Source of the DNA: CAG-611 sp964487215
GTDB lineage: Bacteria; Bacillota_I; Bacilli_A; RF39; UBA660
Reading direction: 5' to 3'
Length of the DNA stretch: 23,930 nucleotides
Assembly (NCBI GenBank): GCA_964487215.1
Contig: CAZAPU010000009.1
Coordinates: forward strand, 1-23,930
The first letter of the stretch is position 1, and the number at the start of each line of letters is the position of its first letter. The notes under the pieces were generated by a model. That model saw nothing but the letters and a program-made list of their open reading frames with translations, was not told where the DNA came from and did not search any database. Below are positions 7,707 to 14,846 of the stretch, one piece after another. A program made the translations under genes and the position numbers.

Positions 7707-8393
7707 TTACCTCATATTCTTTGATTCTTCATAAAAACTATAATATTGATTATTACCAAATATAATATGATCAATAACAGGTATTTGTTGTAATTTACCT
7801 ATTTCTATTAATGAATTAGTAAGCATAATATCATCAATACTTGGCTTTGGATCCCCACTTGGATGATTATGCATACAAATAATGCTCGCTGATGAAAGTA
7901 AATATGCTTCTTTAAATATTTCTCTTGGATGAACAAGTGATTGATTAACTGTTCCCATAAATAATAGTTTCCTTTCTATTACTTCTTTTTTAGTATTTAA
8001 ATAAATACAATAAAAACATTCTTGCTTTTTACCTATAAATAAATGCTTATTATCTGAATATATTAATTTTGAATTATTATATATTGTCTTAGCATTATAA
8101 TCAGGTGTTATAAATAATCTTTTTCCTAATTCAATTGTTGCTAATAATTCAATAGCTTTTGCTTCTCCAATGCCTTTTATAGATATTAACCTTTCTTTGT
8201 TAATATCTTTTAAATCTACAAAATGATTTAATTTATTTAATAAATTATTAGCAAGTTCCGTTACATTAGATCCCTTTGTTCCTGTTTTCAGAACAATTGA
8301 TAATAGCTCCGAATTAGATAAATTATTAGATCCATATTTTAATAACTTCTCTCTTGGTCTTTCTTCCTTTGGTATTTCTTTTATTGTTAACAT
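7707..8393 (-). CDS. radC: RadC family protein (JAB/MPN+ domain)
   Basis: A 228-residue member of the RadC/YsxA family, long linked by name to DNA repair but of unsettled biochemical function. An N-terminal helix-hairpin-helix region (SIKGIGEAKAIELLA, about 71-85) precedes a metalloprotease-like JAB domain with the JAMM metal motif intact: H175-N-H177-PSG...D188. The first residues (MLTIKEIPKEERPREKLL) are typical. The ATG at 8393 shares its A with the stop of the upstream SPOR-like gene (TAATG). Linkage to mreC is the ancestral Firmicute arrangement. Identification is firm. Confidence 0.97.
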   Translation of the reverse strand: MLTIKEIPKEERPREKLLKYGSNNLSNSELLSIVLKTGTKGSNVTELANNLLNKLNHFVDLKDINKERLISIKGIGEAKAIELLATIELGKRLFITPDYNAKTIYNNSKLIYSDNKHLFIGKKQECFYCIYLNTKKEVIERKLLFMGTVNQSLVHPREIFKEAYLLSSASIICMHNHPSGDPKPSIDDIMLTNSLIEIGKLQQIPVIDHIIFGNNQYYSFYEESKNMR

Positions 8394-8845
8394 TATGTAT
8401 TTAAAATCATCTCCTTGTAATTTGATATAACAATTTGTTGAATAGCAATTAAATCATTTTCAGAAGATGCAATAGTAGTAATCTTATCATATTCCGATAA
8501 AATATTTAAAAAGCTTTCATTTGCTATTATTTTTTCTTGTATATTCACATTATTAAAGCTCTTATCATAATATTCCTTTATTCTAGTAGCAGTTTTTTTA
8601 CTTTTTGTTAAACCTCCATAAATACAATACATATCATTTTCTTTTTGATATAAATAATTATCTATATTTTCTGTATTATTTAGTTCATCAACAGAATCTT
8701 TTTTATCCAACAAAATAAAATAAACCCTTTCTCCTTCTTCAAAGGTATTTATTGAATTTGCATCATATTCATTAAAAATAAGTTTTCCTAACAAAAATCC
8801 AATTAAAATAGAAAAAAAGATTGGTATTAATACTTTTATTTTCAT
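8393..8845 (-). CDS. Membrane-anchored SPOR-like domain protein
   Basis: A 150-residue protein with a membrane anchor at residues 3-23 (KVLIPIFFSILIGFLLGKLI) and an extracytoplasmic region that looks like a SPOR domain. The opening strand RVYFILLDKKDS, then MYCIYGGLTKSKKTATRIKE and the third strand VNIQEKIIA fit the peptidoglycan-binding fold. SPOR domains bind denuded glycan strands at division sites, so a role with the downstream shape genes is plausible. The ATG at 8845, after GAGGTG, is chosen over a GTG nine bases upstream. It is first in the radC-mre-spoIVF operon. No good promoter is visible; a TATAAT only 13 bases before the ATG is too close to serve. Confidence 0.65.
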   Translation of the reverse strand: MKIKVLIPIFFSILIGFLLGKLIFNEYDANSINTFEEGERVYFILLDKKDSVDELNNTENIDNYLYQKENDMYCIYGGLTKSKKTATRIKEYYDKSFNNVNIQEKIIANESFLNILSEYDKITTIASSENDLIAIQQIVISNYKEMILNT

Positions 8846-8868
8846 AAAACACACCTCAATTATATTCT

Positions 8869-8894
8869 AAAAAAAAAAGACATAAAAAAATGTC
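8869..8894 (-). terminator. Intrinsic terminator after the unknown gene 8923-9387
   Basis: On the minus strand, GACAT (8894-8890) and ATGTC (8883-8879) form a short stem with a T6 loop, followed by ten consecutive T (8878-8869). The stem is weak (5 bp), but the T-run and position separate the ackA-engB unit from the radC-mre operon. Confidence 0.65.
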
Positions 8895-8922
8895 GAAACG
8901 AAGGATTAAAATAAAATAATAT

Positions 8923-9387
8923 TTATTTAATTGTAATAAACTTTTTCTTTATGTTTTTTATACTATTACCATAAATATAATTACTAAATTCACTTAAATA
9001 TAATTGATCTTTATTACTAATATTTTTTATATTTATATAATATTTGTCATCATAGTAATAAATGTTTTTATAATTACTTATTAAAAAATAATCATTTATT
9101 TCTATAAATATTTCACTATCGTAATAAACATTTATTTTTAAATCAATTAATTCAGGAAAAAATTCTAAATCATCTATTTTATTCATTTCTATTATTAAAC
9201 CATAATTATTATTTTGATATATTAAGACTTCATAAGAGCCTGATATTTTTATTTTATAAATTTTTTTAATTTTTATAATTAGTTTTTTTATATAATCTTC
9301 TATCTTTTCTTTTATTCTATAATTAAAATTAATTGATTTTTGATTTATAAAAATAACTATATTATCTTCTTCAATTGTTAAATTCAT
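8923..9387 (-). CDS. Hypothetical protein
   Basis: A 154-residue protein I do not recognise. It starts at an ATG after AGGTGA (spacing four bases). It lacks a signal peptide and membrane helices and contains no Cys or Trp. It is extremely rich in Ile, Asn, Lys and Tyr. Predicted structure by eye alternates beta strands (NIVIFINQKSINFNY, SYEVLIYQNNNYGLIIE, YDSEIFIEINDYFLI) with one basic helix (EKIEDYIKKLIIKIKKIYK), which suggests a small soluble alpha/beta protein. It is last in the ackA-nrnA-engB direction, 33 bases after engB and before a terminator. Confidence 0.75.
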   Translation of the reverse strand: MNLTIEEDNIVIFINQKSINFNYRIKEKIEDYIKKLIIKIKKIYKIKISGSYEVLIYQNNNYGLIIEMNKIDDLEFFPELIDLKINVYYDSEIFIEINDYFLISNYKNIYYYDDKYYINIKNISNKDQLYLSEFSNYIYGNSIKNIKKKFITIK

Positions 9388-9410
9388 AAAATCACCTATT
9401 TTATTGTATG

Positions 9411-9431
9411 AAAAAAAGACCTATAATGTCT
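9411..9431 (-). terminator. Weak terminator-like hairpin at the engB stop
   Basis: On the minus strand, AGAC (9431-9428) and GTCT (9420-9417) form a four-base-pair stem with a seven-base loop holding the engB stop TAG, followed by TTTTTT (9416-9411). The stem is short, so at most partial termination before the unknown gene is expected. Confidence 0.4.
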
Positions 9432-10020
9432 CACTTTGTGGAATTAGGCCTTCTATTTCTTTTAATACTAAATCTTTTCCATCTCCATTTTCAGAAGAAA
9501 AAGTATAAATTGTATCTCCCATTTCTAGTTGTATAGTATCAAGTATTACTTTTTTATATTTTTCTATCTTTGATGGTGCAATTTTATCAGACTTTGTAGC
9601 TATTATTGTAACTGGTAAATTATAATATTTTAAGAATTTATACATTAGCATATCATCTTCACTTGGTTTATGTCTTAAATCTACTAATAAATAAGTTCTT
9701 TTTAAATTAGTTCTTTTTTCTAAATATTCTTCGATCATAAGTCCAAACTTTTTTTGTTCTTTCTTACTAACAGAAGCATAACCATAACCAGGTACATCTA
9801 CGAAATAAAAATCATTATTTACTAAATAAAAATTTAAATTTCTTGTTTTTCCCGGAGTAGATGAAGTTCTTGCTAATTTTTTTCTATTACATATAGCATT
9901 CAAAAAACTACTTTTACCAACATTACTTCTACCTAAAAGTAAAAATTCATTTAAATTACTATCAGGATATTGACTTCTTCTAACAGCACTAACAATAAGT
10001 TCAACACTATTAATTTTCAT
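9421..10020 (-). CDS. engB: Ribosome biogenesis GTPase EngB/YsxC
   Basis: A 199-residue TRAFAC-class GTPase needed for late 50S assembly and, in some species, division; the length is normal. All G motifs are present: G1 GRSNVGKSS (30-38), G2 around SSTPGKT (53-59), G3 DVPGYG (75-80), G4 TKSD (142-145) and G5 FSSENGDG near the C-terminus. The ATG at 10020 overlaps the end of the upstream DHH gene by 11 bases, with AGGTGAG as SD. It lies with nrnA and ackA in one run of genes rather than with lon or clpX as in Bacillus. Confidence 0.96.
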   Translation of the reverse strand: MKINSVELIVSAVRRSQYPDSNLNEFLLLGRSNVGKSSFLNAICNRKKLARTSSTPGKTRNLNFYLVNNDFYFVDVPGYGYASVSKKEQKKFGLMIEEYLEKRTNLKRTYLLVDLRHKPSEDDMLMYKFLKYYNLPVTIIATKSDKIAPSKIEKYKKVILDTIQLEMGDTIYTFSSENGDGKDLVLKEIEGLIPQSETL

Positions 10021-10978
10021 CTAGCTCACCTTCTTCAATATATTTCTTGCATACTTTATCTAAATCATTTATAAGCATATCTACTTCTTCAAAAGATGGA
10101 ATTTTAGCACCACTTGCTAATTTATGTCCTCCACCACCATATTTTTCTGCAACAGCATTGATTGCTGGTCCTCTTGATCTAATTGAAACTCTAATATAAT
10201 TGTTTCTTACATCTTCGGTAGCAGATAACCATACAAGTATATCTTCTATATTATTAAAATCGTTAATTGAATCACCTGAAGATGCTGTATCTATCTTATA
10301 TTTTTCAATAACATCATTAGTAACTTTTATATATCCGACACAATTCTCAGTTATTTTCATATTTAATGCCATATATCCTTGTAATTGTAATTCATTAAAT
10401 GGTTTACTATAAAGTTTAGCATATAATTTGTTTATATCAATATTATATTCATCAAGCATTTTAGATATAGCTAAAAATGTGGAAGAAAGGCTATTATTAA
10501 ATAAAAATCTTCCTGTATCAGACACTATACCAATAAATAATAATTCTGCTATATGTTTTGTCATTTTAAGACTAGTATTATTAATTAAATCGTATACCAT
10601 TTCTGAAGCACTCGATTTATCTGGTTCAATAAATTCCATATCACAAAATGTTTCCATATGAGGGTGATGATCTATTTTAATACTATAATCATAATTAGTA
10701 AATTCACCTATATCTAACCTTTTTTTATCTGGTGTATCTAATACAATTAATAATGTATTAGTTAAGTTACTAAAATCTATATTTTTGTCTATTCTACCCA
10801 TATAGTTAAATCTAGCAACACTTGTACCAATAACATAAACATTTTTACTTGGAAATGTTTCTTTTATTGATTCTTTCAATGCCATAGTACTACACATAGC
10901 ATCTGGATCAGCATTAATATGTCTAGCAAGTACAATATTATTATATTTTTTTATTTCCTTAAATATCTTTTTATTCAT
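10010..10978 (-). CDS. nrnA: DHH/DHHA1 phosphoesterase, NrnA-type oligoribonuclease/pAp phosphatase
   Basis: A 322-residue cytosolic enzyme of the RecJ-like DHH superfamily. NrnA relatives hydrolyse nano-RNAs and 3'-phosphoadenosine 5'-phosphate. Catalytic motifs are present: motif I H20-INADPDAM (Asp24, Asp26), motif II LIVLDTP (Asp81), motif III DHH (103-105) and a motif IV Asp in FIGIVSDTGRF. The C-terminal DHHA1 domain carries the substrate-binding GGGGHKLASGAKI. The ATG at 10978 has GGAAG upstream, 18 bases after the ackA stop, so co-transcription with ackA is likely. It could instead act on cyclic-dinucleotide products (pGpG, pApA), as some relatives do; no sensory domains (PAS, GGDEF) are fused, so it is not GdpP. 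Confidence 0.92.
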   Translation of the reverse strand: MNKKIFKEIKKYNNIVLARHINADPDAMCSTMALKESIKETFPSKNVYVIGTSVARFNYMGRIDKNIDFSNLTNTLLIVLDTPDKKRLDIGEFTNYDYSIKIDHHPHMETFCDMEFIEPDKSSASEMVYDLINNTSLKMTKHIAELLFIGIVSDTGRFLFNNSLSSTFLAISKMLDEYNIDINKLYAKLYSKPFNELQLQGYMALNMKITENCVGYIKVTNDVIEKYKIDTASSGDSINDFNNIEDILVWLSATEDVRNNYIRVSIRSRGPAINAVAEKYGGGGHKLASGAKIPSFEEVDMLINDLDKVCKKYIEEGELDEN

Positions 10979-10996
10979 CTTATTACTTCCAATCTA

Positions 10997-12190
10997 TTAT
11001 TTACTAAATTCATAAGTATCTCTAACAATCATTATTTCTTCATCAGTTGGAACAACTTCTACTTTAATTGTTGAATCTTCCTTACTTATAACTCCTTCAT
11101 GTATATCCTTGAAACTTGCTATTTTATCATTCATTTCATCATCTATTGTAATACCTAAAGGTGCTAATCTATTAATTACTTCTTTTCTAACATAATTTCC
11201 ATTTTCACCAACACCTGCTGTAAATATAATTCTATCTACAATACCATTTAATTCTAAATAATATTTACCAATGAATTCTGCTATTCTATTGCAATACATA
11301 TTTAATGCTAGTATTGCTTTATGATCACCTTCTAATGCTGATTTTTCAACATCACGACAATCAGAATACCCAGTAATTCCTGCAAGTCCACTTTTTTTAT
11401 TTAAATCATTAGTTATCTCTTTAATATCTTTTCCTGACTCTTTACATACATACTCTAAAATAGATGGATCAATTGATCCACTTCTTGTACCCATCATTAA
11501 TCCATCAAGAGGTGTAATTCCCATTGTTGTATCATAACATTTACCATCTTTTACTGCCACTATTGAAGCACCACTACCAATATGACAAATAATTAAATTA
11601 ATATTTTCCTTTCCAAGTCTTTCTTGCATTGTTTGAGTTATGTATTTATGACTTGTTCCATGAAATCCATATTTACGAACAGCATATTTTTCATACCATT
11701 CATATGGTACAGGATAAATATAATTTTCTTCTGGCATAGTTTGATGAAAAGCAGTATCAAATACAGCAACATTTGGCACTGTTGGTAATGCTTCTCTCAT
11801 TGCTCTTATTCCTGCAAGATTACCTGGATGATGCAATGGTCCAAGTTTTGTTAATTCCTCAATGTCCTTCACAACTTCATCTGTAATTACTACAGAGTTA
11901 GAATATATTTCTCCTCCGTGAAGTACACGGTGACCTACTCCTTTAATTTCATCTAATGAAGTTACTACTTTATTTTTTAATAATTCTTCAATTAATACAG
12001 CAACAGCTTCATTATGATCTTTTAAATATCTTTCACTTCTTATTTTTTCTCCATTAATTTTTACATTCCAAAAGCAATCCTCTAAACCAATTTTTTCAAT
12101 GTATCCACTAATTAATACTTTTTCTTCTGGCATTTCATAAAGTTGAAATTTTAATGATGAACTACCAGCATTAACACATAAAATTTTCAT
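10997..12190 (-). CDS. ackA: Acetate kinase
   Basis: A 397-residue enzyme interconverting acetate + ATP and acetyl phosphate + ADP, the ATP-yielding last step of fermentative acetate production. Family motifs are intact: NAGSSSLKFQLYE at the N-terminus, GHRVLHGGE, VFDTAFHQTMPE, YGFHGTSHKY, ICHIGSGASI, GLMMGTRSGSIDP and FTAGVGENG. The length is full. The ATG at 12190 follows AGAGGAG. A terminator separates it from the sortase gene upstream, so it needs its own promoter within about 40 bases, but I see no confident -35/-10 pair there. No phosphotransacetylase gene is adjacent. The gene suggests a fermentative lifestyle. Confidence 0.98.
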   Translation of the reverse strand: MKILCVNAGSSSLKFQLYEMPEEKVLISGYIEKIGLEDCFWNVKINGEKIRSERYLKDHNEAVAVLIEELLKNKVVTSLDEIKGVGHRVLHGGEIYSNSVVITDEVVKDIEELTKLGPLHHPGNLAGIRAMREALPTVPNVAVFDTAFHQTMPEENYIYPVPYEWYEKYAVRKYGFHGTSHKYITQTMQERLGKENINLIICHIGSGASIVAVKDGKCYDTTMGITPLDGLMMGTRSGSIDPSILEYVCKESGKDIKEITNDLNKKSGLAGITGYSDCRDVEKSALEGDHKAILALNMYCNRIAEFIGKYYLELNGIVDRIIFTAGVGENGNYVRKEVINRLAPLGITIDDEMNDKIASFKDIHEGVISKEDSTIKVEVVPTDEEIMIVRDTYEFSK

Positions 12191-12224
12191 AAAATCTCCT
12201 CTTTTCTATGTATAAATATAACAT

Positions 12225-12259
12225 AAAATAAAAAGTTTTTCTATAAAAAGAAAAACTTT
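12225..12259 (-). terminator. Intrinsic terminator after the sortase gene
   Basis: A perfect 11-base-pair stem on the minus strand, AAAGTTTTTCT (12259-12249) with AGAAAAACTTT (12242-12232), has a six-base loop and is followed by TTATTTT. It closes the adhesin-sortase unit nine bases after the sortase stop. Confidence 0.8.
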
Positions 12260-12267
12260 GTTAAATA

Positions 12268-12822
12268 TTAGTTACTTTCCTCTTTTGCTGTTACCACTAA
12301 TCTATAATCATTATTACCATAACAAGTTATTAATGTTAATAATTTTTCATTTTCAATGTACTTATAATAACTATAATCATTTTTATTATATATTGTTATA
12401 TCAATTACTTTAAATTTATAGCAAGCAATCTTAGTCATTAATATAATTTGATCGTTAACCTTTATATTTCTTAGATTACCAAAAACAGTTTTATTATTAT
12501 GACCTGCTAAAATAATATTTCCAATAGAATCATCTAATAAAACAGAAGCTTTATGAACACCGATAACATTTTTATTTAATACAGTATCATCAGTTCCATT
12601 TAGAATATAGGCTTTTATATTTATACTTTCAATAGCCAAATAACCAAGATATTCTTCTGGAAGTTTTGTATTTTCTTTTGCATTAACTTCAATTATTTTT
12701 TCTTCAATTATTGGTTTGTTGATAACTATTTTTTCCTTATAACTATTCAAATAATCTTTATTTATAAATATACATAGTAATATTGCTATAGTTATTATTA
12801 TAAGATTAATTACTTTTTTCAT
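12268..12822 (-). CDS. Sortase (cysteine transpeptidase) paired with the upstream adhesin
   Basis: A 184-residue membrane-anchored sortase: one helix (about 5-20) and then an extracytoplasmic beta-barrel. The catalytic triad is visible: His108 in LAGHNN, Cys167 in TLITC and Arg174 in NDYRLVV. It cleaves sorting signals between Thr and Gly and joins the substrate to peptidoglycan or to another pilin. The class is not certain; the small size and layout fit a class D or single-purpose enzyme. The ATG overlaps the end of the adhesin gene by 17 bases and has only a weak SD (AAGAAG), so translation is probably coupled. This overlap makes the adhesin its likely cognate substrate. Confidence 0.93.
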   Translation of the reverse strand: MKKVINLIIITIAILLCIFINKDYLNSYKEKIVINKPIIEEKIIEVNAKENTKLPEEYLGYLAIESINIKAYILNGTDDTVLNKNVIGVHKASVLLDDSIGNIILAGHNNKTVFGNLRNIKVNDQIILMTKIACYKFKVIDITIYNKNDYSYYKYIENEKLLTLITCYGNNDYRLVVTAKEESN

Positions 12823-14578
12823 ATTCTTCTTTTAAAATGTTTATTCCTATTGTTAAGCATATAAATATTAAATAAAGCATAACACTTTTATCAAAGGAAC
12901 CAGTATTAGGAACTTCTATTTTTTCATTTGTCATAATAATTTTTACTATTTCATTTGTTTCCTCTATTTCAAAATATATTTTATCTTTATTTAATAAATA
13001 TCCATAAGAAGGTTGTTTTTCAATAATAACATATTTACCTGCAACTAAATTAGTTAATGAAATTTTTCCCTCCTCATTTGTTGATCCTTTAAATATTAAT
13101 TCATTTGTTTCTTCAAAATATAGTTCTATTTCTGTATCTTTTAATGGTTCTTTAGTGTTTTGATCAATTTTTAAAAACTCTAAGCCTCCTTCTTTTCGAT
13201 GATTTACCATAGTTTTTTTAATAACCACATTATTTTCTTTAATTTCAAAATTTATTCTTTCATTACTCAATTCATAATATTTTATTGTTTCTTTTTCTAA
13301 AATATAATATTCACCATATTCTAAATCATTTAAAATTATTTTACCTTTTTTGTTTGTTCTTCCACTATAAACCAGAGTATTATCTTCTTTATAAATTTCA
13401 ATTAATACTCCTTCAAGAGGTTTGTTTGATGAATAATCAACTTTTGTAAATTCTAAATCACCTTTTATTTTTTCATTTTCAATTATTAATTCTATATTGT
13501 TTTTACTAGCAGTTACTTCAAATTTATAGACTTTATCATTTATATTATACTCTTCGCTAGCCTTTATTTCTTTTAAATAATAATTACCATACATTAAAGT
13601 AATAACTTCTTCTTCATTATTTATTTGTATTTCTTTAATTAAATTATTATCTTTATCATAAAGACCAAATACTGAGCCAACTAACTTTTCATTAAAAGAT
13701 CCAGTATCTTTATCAATTTTTTTAATTATTATTTCCTTACCTTGAATTATTAATGTTAATCCAAATTGTGAAGTTGTAACTTTACCTCTTGTTATAATGT
13801 CTTGAAGATTACTACTTTTAAATAATTTAAAGTCATTATTTACTTCTTGTTTTCCAAAAACAATATTTGAATATATTTCTTCCTTGGCTGTTATTGTTAA
13901 TTTATTACCTGTGATAGAAAAATCAGCATATTTTTTATTTGTGACATTAAAATTACTTAATACATTATTAGTATCTTCAAGTACAATTGTTTCTCCTTTT
14001 TTCAAAACAAAACTTTGATTATGAAAACTTGGACTCTTATAGTGATTATCCACCAATGCTTGTAATTCATTTACTTCATTTAACCATAAATTGCCATTAA
14101 CATTACCATATCTTGATTCTTTAAAAACATAATTTATGTCTGGTCTCAATACTCTCCATATCATTACTTGAGTTATACCATACCAATGTCTCCCTTCGTG
14201 ATTTACATTATTATCTTTGTAACCATAACCATAATATGCCAGTAATTTTACTTTTTCTAAAGTTGCTATATTCAATCTTGAATTATCAATAATATTGGAA
14301 TCGCCTTCATAGATTTCATGAGTATTATTTACAGCATCACTTGTATTTTGCATATATGTTTCAGGTTCAATACAATAGTAAGTATAACCATCAGTATTAG
14401 ATACTACAAACCAACCATTATAATCCATTGAATTATAAGTCATGTCTTTAGCAAAAACATTAACTCCTGAATCTCCCCAATAAATTTCATATAACTTTCC
14501 ATTATTTACTAAAGCTTTTGCCTCATAGCAAATAAGAAATAATAATATTGTAAATAATAAATATTTTATTTTTTTCAT
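12806..14578 (-). CDS. Sortase-anchored surface adhesin with thioester domain and three Cna-B/SpaA-like domains
   Basis: A 590-residue cell-wall protein. A signal peptide (MKKIKYLLFTILLFLICYEA) is followed by an N-terminal thioester domain of the TQXA/TED type with the expected residues: Cys69 in YYCIEPE and Gln137 in YGITQVMIWR. Such domains form an internal Cys-Gln thioester that bonds covalently to host or surface targets. Three prealbumin-like Cna-B/SpaA domains follow (about 285-380, 381-470, 471-560). Each begins with a Lys strand (IIIKKIDKDTG, LEFTKVDYSSNKPLEG, LEFLKIDQNTKEPLKD) and has a central Glu (NYYLKE, YYILEKE, YVIIEKQ), the layout of Lys-Asn/Asp isopeptide bonds. The sorting signal is VPNTGS, a hydrophobic helix and a short charged tail (KEEYEKSN). 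The ATG at 14578 follows AAGGAGG; an in-frame start 15 codons upstream is rejected. Confidence 0.92.
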   Translation of the reverse strand: MKKIKYLLFTILLFLICYEAKALVNNGKLYEIYWGDSGVNVFAKDMTYNSMDYNGWFVVSNTDGYTYYCIEPETYMQNTSDAVNNTHEIYEGDSNIIDNSRLNIATLEKVKLLAYYGYGYKDNNVNHEGRHWYGITQVMIWRVLRPDINYVFKESRYGNVNGNLWLNEVNELQALVDNHYKSPSFHNQSFVLKKGETIVLEDTNNVLSNFNVTNKKYADFSITGNKLTITAKEEIYSNIVFGKQEVNNDFKLFKSSNLQDIITRGKVTTSQFGLTLIIQGKEIIIKKIDKDTGSFNEKLVGSVFGLYDKDNNLIKEIQINNEEEVITLMYGNYYLKEIKASEEYNINDKVYKFEVTASKNNIELIIENEKIKGDLEFTKVDYSSNKPLEGVLIEIYKEDNTLVYSGRTNKKGKIILNDLEYGEYYILEKETIKYYELSNERINFEIKENNVVIKKTMVNHRKEGGLEFLKIDQNTKEPLKDTEIELYFEETNELIFKGSTNEEGKISLTNLVAGKYVIIEKQPSYGYLLNKDKIYFEIEETNEIVKIIMTNEKIEVPNTGSFDKSVMLYLIFICLTIGINILKEEYEKSN

Positions 14579-14652
14579 ATTTTTTCCTCCTTGGCTAAAC
14601 ACTTTAACAAATAAAAAAATCATTGTAAAATGACAAATTTTTAGTTTTTAAC

Positions 14653-14679
14653 AACACTTTTTTATAAAAAAGTGTTTTT
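14653..14679 (+). terminator. Perfect 24-bp palindrome with plus-strand T-run (terminator-like or operator)
   Basis: The interval 14653-14676 is its own reverse complement (AACACTTTTTTA joined to TAAAAAAGTGTT) and is followed on the plus strand by TTTTT up to 14679. That matches an intrinsic terminator read on the plus strand, although no plus-strand gene lies upstream. It sits between the divergent adhesin and RNase J genes and could alternatively be a regulator-binding site or end a short antisense RNA. Confidence 0.5.
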
Positions 14680-14767
14680 CAACAAGAAATTGTTAATTTT
14701 AATACATTTTTTATATATTATTATATAAGTTTTAAAGTTTATAATTTTTTTCTTAAACAAGTTTAGA

Positions 14768-14796
14768 TAGACAAAACAGCATTTTTGTAGTATAAT
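14768..14796 (+). promoter_or_regulatory. SigA-type promoter for RNase J
   Basis: TAGACA (14768-14773), a 17-base spacer and TATAAT (14791-14796) give a near-consensus promoter. The upstream 70 bases are almost pure A/T and may act as an UP element. The mRNA would start near 14803, 44 bases before the ATG. Confidence 0.85.
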
Positions 14797-14846
14797 TCTC
14801 TTTGGTTGATTCTTTTGTAAATTTAAATTTAAGGAGGAAAGAAAAA

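Noticed and set aside
8859..8864. TATAAT box upstream of the SPOR-like gene
   Set aside because: Only 13 bases separate it from the ATG, so the transcript would lack the SD site; no -35 box is present, only the T-run of a terminator.
14579..14623. Extended N-terminus for the thioester adhesin
   Set aside because: The in-frame extension contains the AAGGAGG site used by the ATG at 14578, after which a normal signal peptide begins.
14697..14760. Long AT-only stretch as a possible replication origin
   Set aside because: No DnaA boxes or origin genes nearby; it is better explained as the upstream region of the RNase J promoter.
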